From NCBI GenBank assembly GCA_015243575.1, contig CP042469.1:3128929-3192928 (forward strand): a stretch of 64,000 nt of DNA, read 5' to 3'. Under the pieces are notes generated by a model. The model was not told the DNA's origin. It searched no databases and worked only from the letters and a program-made list of their open reading frames with translations. Positions 49,561 through 59,200 of the stretch are shown here, piece after piece. This stretch comes from Clostridiales bacterium (GTDB lineage: Bacteria; Bacillota; Clostridia; Peptostreptococcales; Anaerovoracaceae). The stretch's first letter is position 1. Every line of letters begins with the position of its first letter. Made by a program: the position numbers and the translations under genes.

Positions 49561-50549
49561 GCAAACCGTATTTTACAGGTCCCTTTGCCCCCATGTGTGA
49601 AATATTTGTAGCGCAAAAGCGCGCGGCTGGTCTTGTGTATGATCAACAGGCTATGCTCCTTCGGATGTTTGATAACTTCTGCAAAGGGCATGAAATACAG
49701 AATTATACCATTACCAAAGAAATCGCCCTTGCCTGGTGCCAAAAACGCCCGAATGAAAAAGATGTCACAAGGCGTGGCCGCGTTGGAGAGATGCAGCGTT
49801 TTTCTGTATTCCTTAGCAAACAAGGTTATCCGTCCTATTTTCTCCCTGCGCTACCAAAACATGGGGAAACACATACGCCTTATATTTTTACAAAAGATGA
49901 GCTGAAGCGTATTTTTAAACGTCTTGACACCCTTATTCCGACAAATGCCTCACCAAACCGTCATTTGACTTATCCGTTGTTGTTCCGTGTGCTTTATGGA
50001 TGTGGACTGCGTATTTCAGAAGCATTGTCATTAACAAAGGAGGATGTGGACGCAGAAAACGGTGTGCTTCATATCCGGCATGGTAAAAATGATAGGGAAC
50101 GCCTTGTGCCAATGTCCGAGTCTCTTACCCTCAGGTGCAGAAAGTATCTTTTGGCAGTCCATCAATCCACCCCTGGCGATCTGCCGTTTTTTTACACCAA
50201 GTCGCATTCCAACTACTCTAAATCCTGTATCAGCAGGGAGTTTAAAGGCTTTTTATGGGATGTCGGTATCCCGTATCGTGGAACAAACCTTGGGCCACGC
50301 GTGCATGATCTTCGTCACACTTTTGTTTGCCACAACATTCAAAAATGGGCGGAGGAAGGAACCGCCATTTACAGCAGGCTTCCGGTTTTGTCAAAATATC
50401 TCGGACACACTTCCGTCATCGCGACCCAATGGTATCTCCGTCTCAGCGCAGAGATATATCCCCATATCAGGCAGATATGTGAAACGGAACTGAGTGGAAT
50501 GTATACTGACATTTTGAATTTTGAAATGGAGGTAGATACGGATGAATAA
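49557..50549 (+). CDS. RIT tyrosine recombinase B
   Basis: 330 aa, start MSKPYFTGPFAPMCE at 49557 after GGAGGTGACG. Catalytic residues: Arg in YGCGLRISEALSL, HDLRHTF, YLGHTSV and Tyr in IATQWYLRL. The start overlaps the stop of recombinase A by four bases, and the stop overlaps recombinase C by eight. Confidence 0.92.
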   Translation: MSKPYFTGPFAPMCEIFVAQKRAAGLVYDQQAMLLRMFDNFCKGHEIQNYTITKEIALAWCQKRPNEKDVTRRGRVGEMQRFSVFLSKQGYPSYFLPALPKHGETHTPYIFTKDELKRIFKRLDTLIPTNASPNRHLTYPLLFRVLYGCGLRISEALSLTKEDVDAENGVLHIRHGKNDRERLVPMSESLTLRCRKYLLAVHQSTPGDLPFFYTKSHSNYSKSCISREFKGFLWDVGIPYRGTNLGPRVHDLRHTFVCHNIQKWAEEGTAIYSRLPVLSKYLGHTSVIATQWYLRLSAEIYPHIRQICETELSGMYTDILNFEMEVDTDE

Positions 50550-51582
50550 GGTAAAACCAACTGACTTTGCACGTTCTCTTTCTAATTATTTTTTTGAATA
50601 TCTGCCAGTACAAAAAGGACTTAGCGAAAATACAATCAAGTCTTATCGGGATTCCATGTCTGTGTTTCTGGACTATTGCGAAAAAGAACGACATCTGAAA
50701 CGTGAAAAACTTGAAATTCAAAACATTGATCGCAGTTTGGTTGAGGATTTCCTCTCATGGCTGGAACAGGTAAAAAACAATTCTGTAGCAACAAGGAACC
50801 AGCGTAGGATTGCGCTGAATACATTTTTTAAATACCTGCAATATGAAAATCCTGAATACGTTTTACTGTGCCAGCATATCCTTTCTATCCCCAATAAAGC
50901 TGGCAAAAAGCAGACTATTAGACATTTACCAATCAAAGCAGTAGAAGAAATCCTCAGACAGCCTGATTTGAAATCCAGAAGCGGAAGACGTGATTTCGCC
51001 ATCTTAAGTCTGATGTATGAATCAGCAGCCAGAATTTCAGAGATAGCCAATCTTTGCATTGGTGATTTGCACTTTGAACGCAGTGGTGCCATTGTGCATT
51101 TGCGTGGAAAAGGTAAGAAATTTCGTGATGTACCACTTATCCGCGATATTTCAAGCCTATTAAAAAACTATCTGTCTGAAGAAAAGCATTATCGCCCATG
51201 TGATAAAATGGAGCCGGTATTCTGTAATAGAGATAAGGAAAAGCTGACACGGGCTGGTATCTCTTATATTTTCAACAAATATATCAAGTCCACAAGGTCA
51301 GCTATGCCGAATTTACTTCCCTCCAAAGTTTATCCACATATTTTTCGCCACAGCCGCGCCATGCATTGGCTGGAAGCAGGAGTTGATTTGCAGTACATTA
51401 AAGACCTACTGGGTCATGCAGATCTCTCGACAACAGAGGTGTACGCACAACTTAATACTGAAATGAAACGTAAGATTTTGGAAGAAGTACATCCCAAAGA
51501 ACATCAATCCTCCCAATATCCCTCATGGACAGAAGATAAAAATCTCATGGGCTGGCTCAGTAATTTTCAAGACACCCACTAA
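50542..51582 (+). CDS. RIT tyrosine recombinase C
   Basis: 346 aa, XerC/D-like. N-terminal SAM-like domain (about 5-95, FEYLPVQKGLSENTIKSYRD) and catalytic Arg (YESAARISEIANL), HIFRHSRAMH, LLGHADLSTT and Tyr in TEVYAQL. GGAGGTAG precedes the ATG inside recombinase B. Confidence 0.93.
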   Translation: MNKVKPTDFARSLSNYFFEYLPVQKGLSENTIKSYRDSMSVFLDYCEKERHLKREKLEIQNIDRSLVEDFLSWLEQVKNNSVATRNQRRIALNTFFKYLQYENPEYVLLCQHILSIPNKAGKKQTIRHLPIKAVEEILRQPDLKSRSGRRDFAILSLMYESAARISEIANLCIGDLHFERSGAIVHLRGKGKKFRDVPLIRDISSLLKNYLSEEKHYRPCDKMEPVFCNRDKEKLTRAGISYIFNKYIKSTRSAMPNLLPSKVYPHIFRHSRAMHWLEAGVDLQYIKDLLGHADLSTTEVYAQLNTEMKRKILEEVHPKEHQSSQYPSWTEDKNLMGWLSNFQDTH

Positions 51583-51598
51583 TTTAATAATGAATTAT

Positions 51599-51632
51599 GC
51601 AAAGCTGGCAAAATCATTTTTGTTGGCTTTGC
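51599..51632 (+). terminator. Inverted repeat after RIT recombinase C
   Basis: GCAAAGC (51599-51605) and GCTTTGC (51626-51632), with further A/T pairing inside, form a stem-loop between the recombinase C stop and the right terminal repeat. A weak terminator is possible. Confidence 0.4.
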
Positions 51633-51640
51633 TGCATTTC

Positions 51641-51677
51641 AAGGAGGTGACTTTACATTATTTTTAACTTTACATTA
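51641..51677. repeat. RIT right terminal inverted repeat
   Basis: Perfect 37-bp partner of 48201-48237. It ends TTTACATTA, and the next bases GCAAATCTTTGACC already belong to the arsA reading frame. Confidence 0.95.
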
Positions 51678-51717
51678 GCAAATCTTTGACCCAAACAAAA
51701 TCACCTTAACAAAATAC

Positions 51718-53409
51718 TTGTTTTACACAGGTAAAGGTGGTGTCGGGAAAACATCTGTTGCGTGTGCAACGGCGGTAAATCTTGCAGACAGCGGCAAAAG
51801 AGTTCTTCTTGTCAGCACAGACCCGGCTTCCAACTTGCAGGATGTGTTTGGCACCCCGCTTTCAGGGAAAGCCACGCCCATTGCAGAAGTACCTAATCTG
51901 GATGTAGCAAACCTTGACCCTATGCAGGCAGCGGCAGAATACAGGGAAAGCGTGCTTTCGCCTTATCGTGGTAAACTGCCGGAATCAGTCCTCTCTAATA
52001 TGGAAGAACAACTTTCTGGTTCCTGCACAGTGGAGATTGCCGCTTTCAATGAGTTTTCCAACTTCATTACCAATAAAGAGATGGAAGAAAAATACGACCA
52101 CATTCTTTTCGATACCGCGCCGACCGGGCATACCCTTAGAATGTTGCAGCTTCCCTCTGCATGGAGCAATTTCATCAGCGAAAGCACACATGGTGCCTCT
52201 TGTTTGGGACAGTTATCCGGGCTTGAAAGTAAAAAGGAAATGTATAAAGCTGCGGTTGAAACACTGACAGACGGCGCACAAACAACCTTAATCCTTGTAA
52301 CTCGCCCCGAAACAGCCCCCCTCAAAGAAATAGAGCGGGCTTCTTACGAATTAGCGGAGCTTGGCGTACTCAATCAATCTATGGTAATTAATGGGGTGTT
52401 GGCTGATTATGATGACACCATTTCTAAAAATCTTTACAATAAACAGCAAAGCGCCCTCTCAAATATGCCAAAGCCATTACAGGCCATTACAACCTACATG
52501 GTTCCTTTGAGGGCATATAACATTACAGGTATGGAAAATGTCAGGTCACTGCTCACAAAGGATGGTTATGTCACCAGTGATGAAACCATTAAAGCAGAGC
52601 ATGTTCCCCAGCTAAAGGATGTCATTGATGACCTATACCATAGCGGCAAAAAAGTCATTTTTACAATGGGAAAAGGCGGTGTTGGAAAAACTACACTGGC
52701 TGCCGCTATTGCTTTAGGGCTTTCTGAAAAGGGTAAAAAGGTGCATTTAACCACTACTGATCCGGCAGCGCACTTAAAATTTGTTCTTGATGAAAACAAC
52801 GGCATTACCATGAGCCATATTGACGAGCATCAGGAACTGGCACGGTATCAGGAGGAAGTCTTATCAAAGGCACGGGAAACCATGTCGGAAGAAGATATTG
52901 CCTATATCGAAGAAGATTTGCGCTCCCCCTGTACACAGGAAATCGCCGTATTCAGAGCTTTTGCGGAAGTGGTGGAGCGTTCCGAAAATGAGATTGTTGT
53001 TATTGATACCGCTCCTACAGGGCATACGCTTCTGCTCTTGGATTCTACTTTAAGTTATCACAAAGAGGTTCAGAGGACACAGGGCAATATTCCGGAGTCC
53101 ATAAGAAAACTGCTGCCACGTTTGCGAAGCCCTGAAACGGCAGTTGTCATTGTAGCATTGCCGGAAGCTACCCCGGTTTATGAGGCACTTCGGCTGGAAG
53201 AAGATTTGAAACGTGCCAATATTGCTACCAAGTGGTGGCTTATGAATTCTTCTCTCTATCATACGAAAACAACAAACGCCCTATTAGCCGCAAAAGCCAG
53301 CAATGAAATTCCATGGATCAATGAAATAGCGGAACACACAAACGACCATTTTGCTTTAATCGCTTGGAGTGCCGATGATATGAAGGGCGATAAGCTAAGA
53401 GAGCTATAG
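51718..53409 (+). CDS. arsA: ArsA arsenite-stimulated ATPase, start removed by the RIT end
   Basis: Two-halved ATPase of arsenite export. Walker A motifs YTGKGGVGKTS and GKGGVGKTT, DTAPTGHT signatures in both halves, and the metalloid-binding cysteines (GSCTVEIAAF, GASCLGQ, SPCTQEIAVF) are all present. The frame reads upstream through IFDPNKITLTKYL, the normal ArsA N-terminus, then meets a TAG at 51676-51678 that spans the end of the RIT repeat. The native ATG is therefore lost. A TTG at 51718 has no ribosome site and would clip the first strand, so expression is doubtful. ArsC follows. No arsR, arsD or efflux gene (arsB/acr3) is present. Confidence 0.9.
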   Translation: MFYTGKGGVGKTSVACATAVNLADSGKRVLLVSTDPASNLQDVFGTPLSGKATPIAEVPNLDVANLDPMQAAAEYRESVLSPYRGKLPESVLSNMEEQLSGSCTVEIAAFNEFSNFITNKEMEEKYDHILFDTAPTGHTLRMLQLPSAWSNFISESTHGASCLGQLSGLESKKEMYKAAVETLTDGAQTTLILVTRPETAPLKEIERASYELAELGVLNQSMVINGVLADYDDTISKNLYNKQQSALSNMPKPLQAITTYMVPLRAYNITGMENVRSLLTKDGYVTSDETIKAEHVPQLKDVIDDLYHSGKKVIFTMGKGGVGKTTLAAAIALGLSEKGKKVHLTTTDPAAHLKFVLDENNGITMSHIDEHQELARYQEEVLSKARETMSEEDIAYIEEDLRSPCTQEIAVFRAFAEVVERSENEIVVIDTAPTGHTLLLLDSTLSYHKEVQRTQGNIPESIRKLLPRLRSPETAVVIVALPEATPVYEALRLEEDLKRANIATKWWLMNSSLYHTKTTNALLAAKASNEIPWINEIAEHTNDHFALIAWSADDMKGDKLREL

Positions 53410-53421
53410 AAGGAGGCTTTT

Positions 53422-53838
53422 ATGAATAAGGAAATAAACAAACCAAAGGTGGCATTTATTTGTGTTCACAACTCTTGCCGCAGCCAGATTGCAGAAGCAC
53501 TCGGCAGGCACCTTGCCGCTGATGTGTTTGAAAGCTACTCTGCCGGAACAGAAACAAAACCCAAAATTAATCAGGACGCTGTGCGGCTAATGAAACAGCT
53601 CTATGGTATTGACATGGAGAAAACCCAGCGTTCTAAGCTGCTTTCAGAAATCCCTCTGGTAGATATTGTTATTACAATGGGTTGCAATGTCCAGTGTCCT
53701 TTTTTACCCTGCAAGCACCGGGAGGATTGGGGACTTGATGACCCGACAGGGAAAGGCGATGAAGAGTTTATTGCGGTCATACAACAAATTGAAAACAATA
53801 TGCTATCCCTCAGAGAAAGAGTGAACACTCCTAAATAA
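53422..53838 (+). CDS. arsC: Arsenate reductase ArsC (LMW-phosphatase type)
   Basis: 138 aa. Reduces arsenate to arsenite. P-loop C14-x5-R20 (CVHNSCRSQ), further cysteines C88, C92 and C97 (MGCNVQCPFLPC) that can carry the disulfide relay, and the Asp-containing loop DWGLDDPTGKG. The thioredoxin-coupled class is likely. It follows arsA by 12 bases with an AGGAGGC site. It has no partner efflux pump in the window. Confidence 0.93.
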   Translation: MNKEINKPKVAFICVHNSCRSQIAEALGRHLAADVFESYSAGTETKPKINQDAVRLMKQLYGIDMEKTQRSKLLSEIPLVDIVITMGCNVQCPFLPCKHREDWGLDDPTGKGDEEFIAVIQQIENNMLSLRERVNTPK

Positions 53839-53843
53839 TATTA

Positions 53844-53880
53844 AGATCCGCTATCTCCTTTTACTGGAAATGGCGGGTCT
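53844..53880 (+). terminator. Terminator-like stem after arsC
   Basis: AGATCCGC (53844-53851) pairs with GCGGGTCT (53873-53880), with partial pairing inward; it stands between convergent arsC and the TOPRIM gene. The T tract is weak. Confidence 0.45.
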
Positions 53881-53885
53881 CGTCA

Positions 53886-54935
53886 TTATCGCTCCATCTC
53901 CTCCGGTATCGCCTCTTGCACAAGTAAACCCCTATAGGCAATCAAATCCTGATTGAAGTCCTTGCCCACCGGCGTCTGTATCATGGTCTTATATCCCAAA
54001 TCCGCAAAGGTTTCAGCGGAAAGCTCCGCCTGAACCTGACCATGGTTATGAGGTGTACCGTCTTTCAGCTTGCCGTCCATGTCGTTATCATAGCAGAAAA
54101 CGATCTCGTTAATTTCAGGATGGCGCTGAAGGTAACGGTAAAGCGCCTTATCCGACAGGCAGCCCTCGGCTACCCGGTGATCCTCCCGCCAGTCAATGCC
54201 ATGGAGTTTACAAAGGCAAGCGTGGCTCATGGCGTCTATGGCCGCTTCAAAGGCATACACCCGGTTTGATTTGCCCTCCATGCAAAAACCGTAGGTCTTA
54301 TCCGAATTCTCCACATCCTGCCGAAAGCTGCTGTTTGCGCTGGGCGCCCGTAAAGCGCAATACCGGGGCTTACCCGCTTCATCGTATCCCACAAAAGCGC
54401 AGTTGTGAAAGGAATATGTTTGTCCGTCCTTCTTTATCTGCGTTCTGGCTCCGTAGACCTTTCCCTCATCGATCATGGCATAGACAATTTCCTTGTCAAT
54501 GCCACGGGTCCCAGTAAGATAGGCAATGGTACGGCTAAAATTCTTGTCCTTGGGCGGCAGAACCAGTTCACCCCTTGGCGGCTTTTCTGATGGGGTAAAA
54601 TTCAGCCGCGCATAGTCCTCCGAGTAATCGTGTGCGCGGCAGCCCAAAATCATTTCAATCGCCTGTGTTTTTGTAGAAAGCTCAAAATAATCCATAGCAA
54701 AATCGAGAATATTGCCTTTGGTTTCTTTCGCAAACCAGTAATACCCACGCCCATGATTAAAGAGGTACAGGCCGCCGCAGCCGTCAGGCAGCCCCTTAAC
54801 ATGCATGGTCGCATGGTCGCCTTTTTCGAGCTGCAAACGATTACTGAGCGCAAAATCAATAATACTGGTGTCAAAAACCTGTTTCATCTGTTCCTCGGTA
54901 AACGGCATTTTCCTTGGCTGCGTTCTCAAATCCAC
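53886..54935 (-). CDS. DUF3991/TOPRIM primase-like protein, C-terminal EEMER
   Basis: 349 aa. N-terminal zinc-poor CHC2-like/DUF3991 region (VFDTSIIDFALSNRLQLEKG, FNHGRGYYWFAKETKGNILD) and TOPRIM-like C-terminal half (YAFEAAIDAMSHACL, EIVFCYDNDMDGK). Such proteins are found in conjugative elements and probably act in element DNA replication. GTG start at 54935 (or TTG at 54929) after GGAGGTGA. It ends IPEEMER. Confidence 0.82.
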   Translation of the reverse strand: MDLRTQPRKMPFTEEQMKQVFDTSIIDFALSNRLQLEKGDHATMHVKGLPDGCGGLYLFNHGRGYYWFAKETKGNILDFAMDYFELSTKTQAIEMILGCRAHDYSEDYARLNFTPSEKPPRGELVLPPKDKNFSRTIAYLTGTRGIDKEIVYAMIDEGKVYGARTQIKKDGQTYSFHNCAFVGYDEAGKPRYCALRAPSANSSFRQDVENSDKTYGFCMEGKSNRVYAFEAAIDAMSHACLCKLHGIDWREDHRVAEGCLSDKALYRYLQRHPEINEIVFCYDNDMDGKLKDGTPHNHGQVQAELSAETFADLGYKTMIQTPVGKDFNQDLIAYRGLLVQEAIPEEMER

Positions 54936-54952
54936 TCACCTCCATCAAAAAA

Positions 54953-54972
54953 CCGCCCTGCAAGCAGGACGG
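54953..54972 (-). terminator. Compact terminator after the 182-aa protein gene
   Basis: On the minus strand CCGTCCTGC and GCAGGGCGG (two-base loop) are followed by TTTTTT, directly after the stop codon at 54973. It would attenuate transcription into the TOPRIM gene. Confidence 0.8.
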
Positions 54973-55521
54973 TCAGCGTTCCATGTCTGTTTCATGATCC
55001 CAAGCTTCCTCAAATAAAAGCTCGGCGGTATGCTCCTGAAAGGTTTGCAGAATCTCCTTGATACCGTCAGGTTGTTTGTTCTTAGAAATGTGAATATCGC
55101 CGGAGATGTCCGCCGTGTAACAGTAATCATAGGGTAAATACCTTGCCGTAATTTCGCCAGCAAGGGCTTTCGGCAAGTCGTTATGCCCCTGTGAAATCAC
55201 GCCATATTTACAGAGAAATTCTGTTTGACAATGCTCCCCGGAGGATAAAAGGTCTATCCCCAGCAGCGCAATCGCAATTTCTCCGGTTTTCTTTCCCTGT
55301 ACCACACCGGGGACCACGGCATATTCCTCCTGCATATCACCATGGCCGCAAATCAGCCGGGTATCGCCGTACTGCTCCAGCATGGCCGTATGCAAACGGT
55401 TCAAAATGCCCTTTGCGTACTCTTTTTCCGCCGTTTGATAAGAGCGGTCAAGCTCATTGTAATCAATAAACGGCAGAATATGAGCATTGATATAGTCAGT
55501 GTATTGCTCTAATTTACTCAT
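54973..55521 (-). CDS. Conjugative-element protein of unknown function, C-terminal DMER
   Basis: 182 aa, soluble, acidic. No family recognised. Conserved-looking segments: CGHGDMQEEYAVVPGVVQGK and LPKALAGEITARYLPYDYCY. It ends ETDMER, the acidic MER tail seen in neighbours. GGAGGAAATT precedes the ATG; the DUF4314 gene is 12 bases upstream. Confidence 0.7.
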   Translation of the reverse strand: MSKLEQYTDYINAHILPFIDYNELDRSYQTAEKEYAKGILNRLHTAMLEQYGDTRLICGHGDMQEEYAVVPGVVQGKKTGEIAIALLGIDLLSSGEHCQTEFLCKYGVISQGHNDLPKALAGEITARYLPYDYCYTADISGDIHISKNKQPDGIKEILQTFQEHTAELLFEEAWDHETDMER

Positions 55522-55533
55522 AATTTCCTCCTG

Positions 55534-56214
55534 TCAGCGTTCCATATCATCGTTGCCGCCCAAAAATCCCAGCATACGCAGAACATCTTCCATGTCGTTG
55601 CTGGCAGGCGGCATCACCCTGATTTCATATTCAAAATGATGGGCTTCCTCATCGGTGTACTGCTCCGGCTCCTGAAAACGCTCGGTGTAGTATTGGAGCT
55701 GCTTATCGTTCAAAGAAGCATCATTTCCCTCACCGTCATCCGCACAGATAATGAACGTGCCGCAGATAATATCGCCGTGATCCATGCGGCGGTTTCCGGG
55801 CAGGCCGTCCAGCTTGCCCTCATCATTACAGTAAAGGTGGCAATCCGGCTCTGGCAGCGGAACAAACTCAATGCAGCCGTCCACCAACCTCTGCATTGCA
55901 CGGTAGTCATTCTCTATCTGCTTGGCATAGGGTGCTTTGCCCGGTTCTACCACCAGCACACGGATTAGATTTTCCTCCTGCTTTTGCTCGGGCTGGATGA
56001 TATGAAACTGATCCTCATTTGGTATAAGCGCAAGCGAACGCCCATTCTGCCATGCCATGTGAAGCTGACCTTGGTCATCAATGTGTTTCACCACGCCCTG
56101 CAAGCCATCAGGCATATCACGCTCTCCTCCCATGTGGTCAAGCTGGATGCGTGTGCCGGGCGGGTATTTCTTTTTTATCTGTTCCACCTGATAAGGCTTC
56201 AAAAATCCCTGCAT
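55534..56214 (-). CDS. DUF4314-DUF3846 fusion protein, C-terminal DDMER
   Basis: 226 aa. N-terminal DUF4314 (about 1-65: YPPGTRIQLDHMGGERDMPD, GLQGVVKHIDDQGQLHMAW) and a C-terminal DUF3846-like domain (about 80-190: IRVLVVEPGKAPYAKQIEND, GTFIICADD). Both are small domains of Firmicutes conjugative elements, function unknown. Start at 56214 (MQGFLKPYQVEQIKK) after GGAGGACAC. It ends NDDMER. Confidence 0.85.
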   Translation of the reverse strand: MQGFLKPYQVEQIKKKYPPGTRIQLDHMGGERDMPDGLQGVVKHIDDQGQLHMAWQNGRSLALIPNEDQFHIIQPEQKQEENLIRVLVVEPGKAPYAKQIENDYRAMQRLVDGCIEFVPLPEPDCHLYCNDEGKLDGLPGNRRMDHGDIICGTFIICADDGEGNDASLNDKQLQYYTERFQEPEQYTDEEAHHFEYEIRVMPPASNDMEDVLRMLGFLGGNDDMER

Positions 56215-56243
56215 TGTGTCCTCCTTTTCAAACATAAAAATAT

Positions 56244-56273
56244 CGGGGCATCGCCATTACCGGCAATGCCCCG
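56244..56273 (-). terminator. Terminator after the repeat adhesin gene
   Basis: CGGGGCAT (56244-56251) pairs with ATGCCCCG (56266-56273), extended by GCC/GGC inside. On the minus strand ATATTTTTAT follows. It lies between the adhesin stop and the DUF4314 gene. Confidence 0.75.
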
Positions 56274-56290
56274 AAGCAAATGTTTTTCAC

Positions 56291-59200
56291 TTATTCAAAG
56301 AAAAACTCCGCACTATATACGATATTGCTCTTGTTGTACATACAGGTGTGCGGCGTGTAGTAATACATCTCCAGCTTGGTATAGATACCGGGCTGCAACG
56401 TGCCATACATATGAACCCCATTATAACTGTAAACACGCGCAGGATTACCGTCTGTGGCAGCAAAGGATGATCCGATTGACGAATCGAAGGATACCGTGGG
56501 CAACTGCTCCCATTTTCCGGTCAGTCGGTTGTAGCCTCTAACCTGACCATAATCATAGCTGGCGCTGTGTCCGCTGACCTGTGGAACCGTAAATGTCCAT
56601 GAGGTAATGGTTGCACCATCTACACCATCTTCAATAATCGTCGATTCCGGGCCGGTCAAGGTCATGCCTCCGCCACGGCTTGGATCGGCAACAAAGAAGA
56701 TAATCGCCGCCCATGAAGACTCAGCGCCGGTACTGTCTACCGCTTTGACACGAACCGTATTTTTCCCGAGGGGATAGGTCTGTGTTTCAGCATTTCGCCC
56801 TTCCCATACATAAGTAATGGAATCACCATCGGGATCGGCGGAAGATGCCCGGATAGTAACTGCCGTTCCGGGTGCTACGCTATTTCCGTTTGGCGTTCTG
56901 GTAATCACCGGCGTTGACGGTGCGGAGTTGGAAATCGTAAATGTTGTCTGCGCCCATTCCGACACACCGCCGTAATTGTCCTTGGCTCTGACCTGTACGG
57001 TGTGCGTGCCTGCCAGATAATAATTATCGGCGGCCTTATTCTGATATTCGTAGGTAATGGCATCGCCGTCCGGGTCGGTGCTGCTGACGGAGAGATTTAC
57101 CAAAAACTTACCGTTGTTCACAGTTCTTGTTACGCTGGCCTGAATGGTCGGCTTCGTGGGAGCTGCGTTTGAAACGGTGAAGGTGGCAGCCGTCCAGTCA
57201 GATACGCCGTCAAACCCATCTTTTGCGCGGACCTTAACGGTATGCGTACCAAGGGCATAATAATTGTCGCTGCTTCTGCCGTCAAATTCATAGGTGATCG
57301 GATCGCCGTCCGGGTCTGTGCTGGCGGCAGTCAGGTTCATAAGGAATTTTCCATTTAGATATGTCCTCGTAACCGTAGCGGTCAAAGTCGGCTTTGTTGG
57401 GGCGGTATTGGTAACGGTGATGGTCTGAACGGCGGTAAACGCCCTGTCCAGCTCATCGGTTATCGTTGCGGTGAGCGTGTAGCTGCCCGACACATCAACG
57501 TGTACCGTGCCGCCGGTATTGCCCAAGCTGCCTTTGAAAAACTCAGAAACTGCCGCTGAATTGCCGTCCTTAGACAGCGACCAAGCGATAGATTTGCCGT
57601 TCAATTTTACATCGCTGCCCATATTTACGGCAAAGCTCTGACCACTATGGATAGTGGTCGGCATAGAAAAATTGCAGTTATAAAGGGGATAGATGCTGAT
57701 TTTCTCACTGTGGCTGAACACTCTGCCCAGCGCATCGGTCATGGATGCGGTCAGGCGGTATTCGCCCACCTCCGGGAAACGGATTTTGCCGCCCTGTGCG
57801 TTCAGGGTGCCGCTGACTGCCTGATCCAATGGGATAAGCTCGCCATTCTTCATCAGCGTCCATTCCACCGGCAGCACATTGTTGTTGCCCCTTGTACGCA
57901 AATCAATCTGCGTATCGGTATAGCCGTTTTCCAGCAGTTCAAAGGACAGCGTAAGCACAGGCAGGACTTCCACTTTTCCGCTATTAAAGAGGAACACCCG
58001 CCCGGTCGGGTCAGTCACACGGGCCTGCAAATCGTATACACCGGCGCGCTTGAAACGAATAGAGCCGCCATTGTTTGTCAGCTTACCGTCTACATAGGTA
58101 TCCCAATCCTGAAAACCATAGGTATTGTCTACATACCATACCGCTGTTAAGCCCTCCATGTCGGTAAGGACCGTGTTGGCCGACAGCATATCATCTGTGT
58201 GGACGGCTTCCGCAAGGTCAAAAGTGATGTTCGGAATCGGATACACCTTGACATTTTTACTGTCGGAGAAAGTGCGTCCGGCCTCATCCATGACAGCGGC
58301 GGTAACTGTATAATCTCCTTTATCCGTGAAGCTGATGGTGCCGCCCTCATTGGTCAGTGTGTTTTCGGCAGTCACAGGGATACCGCCTTTTTCCATGCTC
58401 CAAGAAATAGGCAGCGTTCCGGCGTTCGTCAGCTTGACAGAGGCCGCCGCCGTGCGGTCGGTATGGGTTTCCTTGGTCAGTTCCATGGAAACGGTGATAA
58501 CGGGATAGACCGTAACCGGAGCCGTGTAGGTAAAGCTGCGCCCCGTATTGTCCGTAACCGCAACGGTCAGCTCATAGCTGCCCACGGATTTGAAGCGGAT
58601 TTTACCGCCGTTATCCGTAAGTGTTCCAGTAAAACCGTCTGCCAATGGAAGTGATTTCCCGCCCTTTTTCAAGCTCCAAATGGCGCTTAGTCCATCGGCT
58701 TCCTTGAAAGTGGTTTTTACCTCAACCGTGGTATCCGTATGGGTCTTTTCTGGCAGATAAAAGCCGGTTTCCGCAACGGGATATACCACGATACCATCCT
58801 CATAGGTGTAGGAGCGCCCCGTTTCGTCCGTAAGCGTTGCTTTGAGAAGGTAACTGCCTTTATCCACAAACCGAACAGATCCGCCCTCATTAGTAAACGT
58901 ACCCTCCAGCACATCCGCAAGCGGTACGCTTTTCCCATTATGGAGAATCGTCCATTCTGCTTTCATATCCTGCAATTCGCTGGAAGTGACCGATACCGTG
59001 ACTGCCTTATCGGTGTGAGCGGTTTCCGGCAAGGTAAAGGAAAATGCCGCAACCGGGTACACCTTAATTTCTTCTGAGGCGGAGAACACTCTGCCGGATT
59101 TGTCGGTAACAGCAGCGGTCAGCGTATACAAGCCTTTTTCAGGGAAACGAATGCTGCCGCCTTCGTTATCCAGCGTCCCCTCGGCGCAGTCTGAAAGCGT

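Larger units (their letters stand above)
48201..51677 (+). mobile_element. RIT element (recombinase in trio), complete
   Basis: Three tandem tyrosine recombinase genes with overlapping ends are bounded by perfect 37-bp inverted repeats (48201-48237 and 51641-51677); total length 3477 bp. RIT elements are defined by this three-recombinase arrangement with inverted ends. No cargo gene is inside. No target-site duplication is visible. The left neighbour is a truncated methyltransferase and the right neighbour an arsA lacking its first codons. Confidence 0.93.

Noticed and set aside
51590-51640. Stem-loop after the recombinases considered as an integron-like attC site
   Set aside because: The recombinases are RIT-type trio members, no integron integrase signature or cassette array is present, and the stem is better read as a weak terminator.
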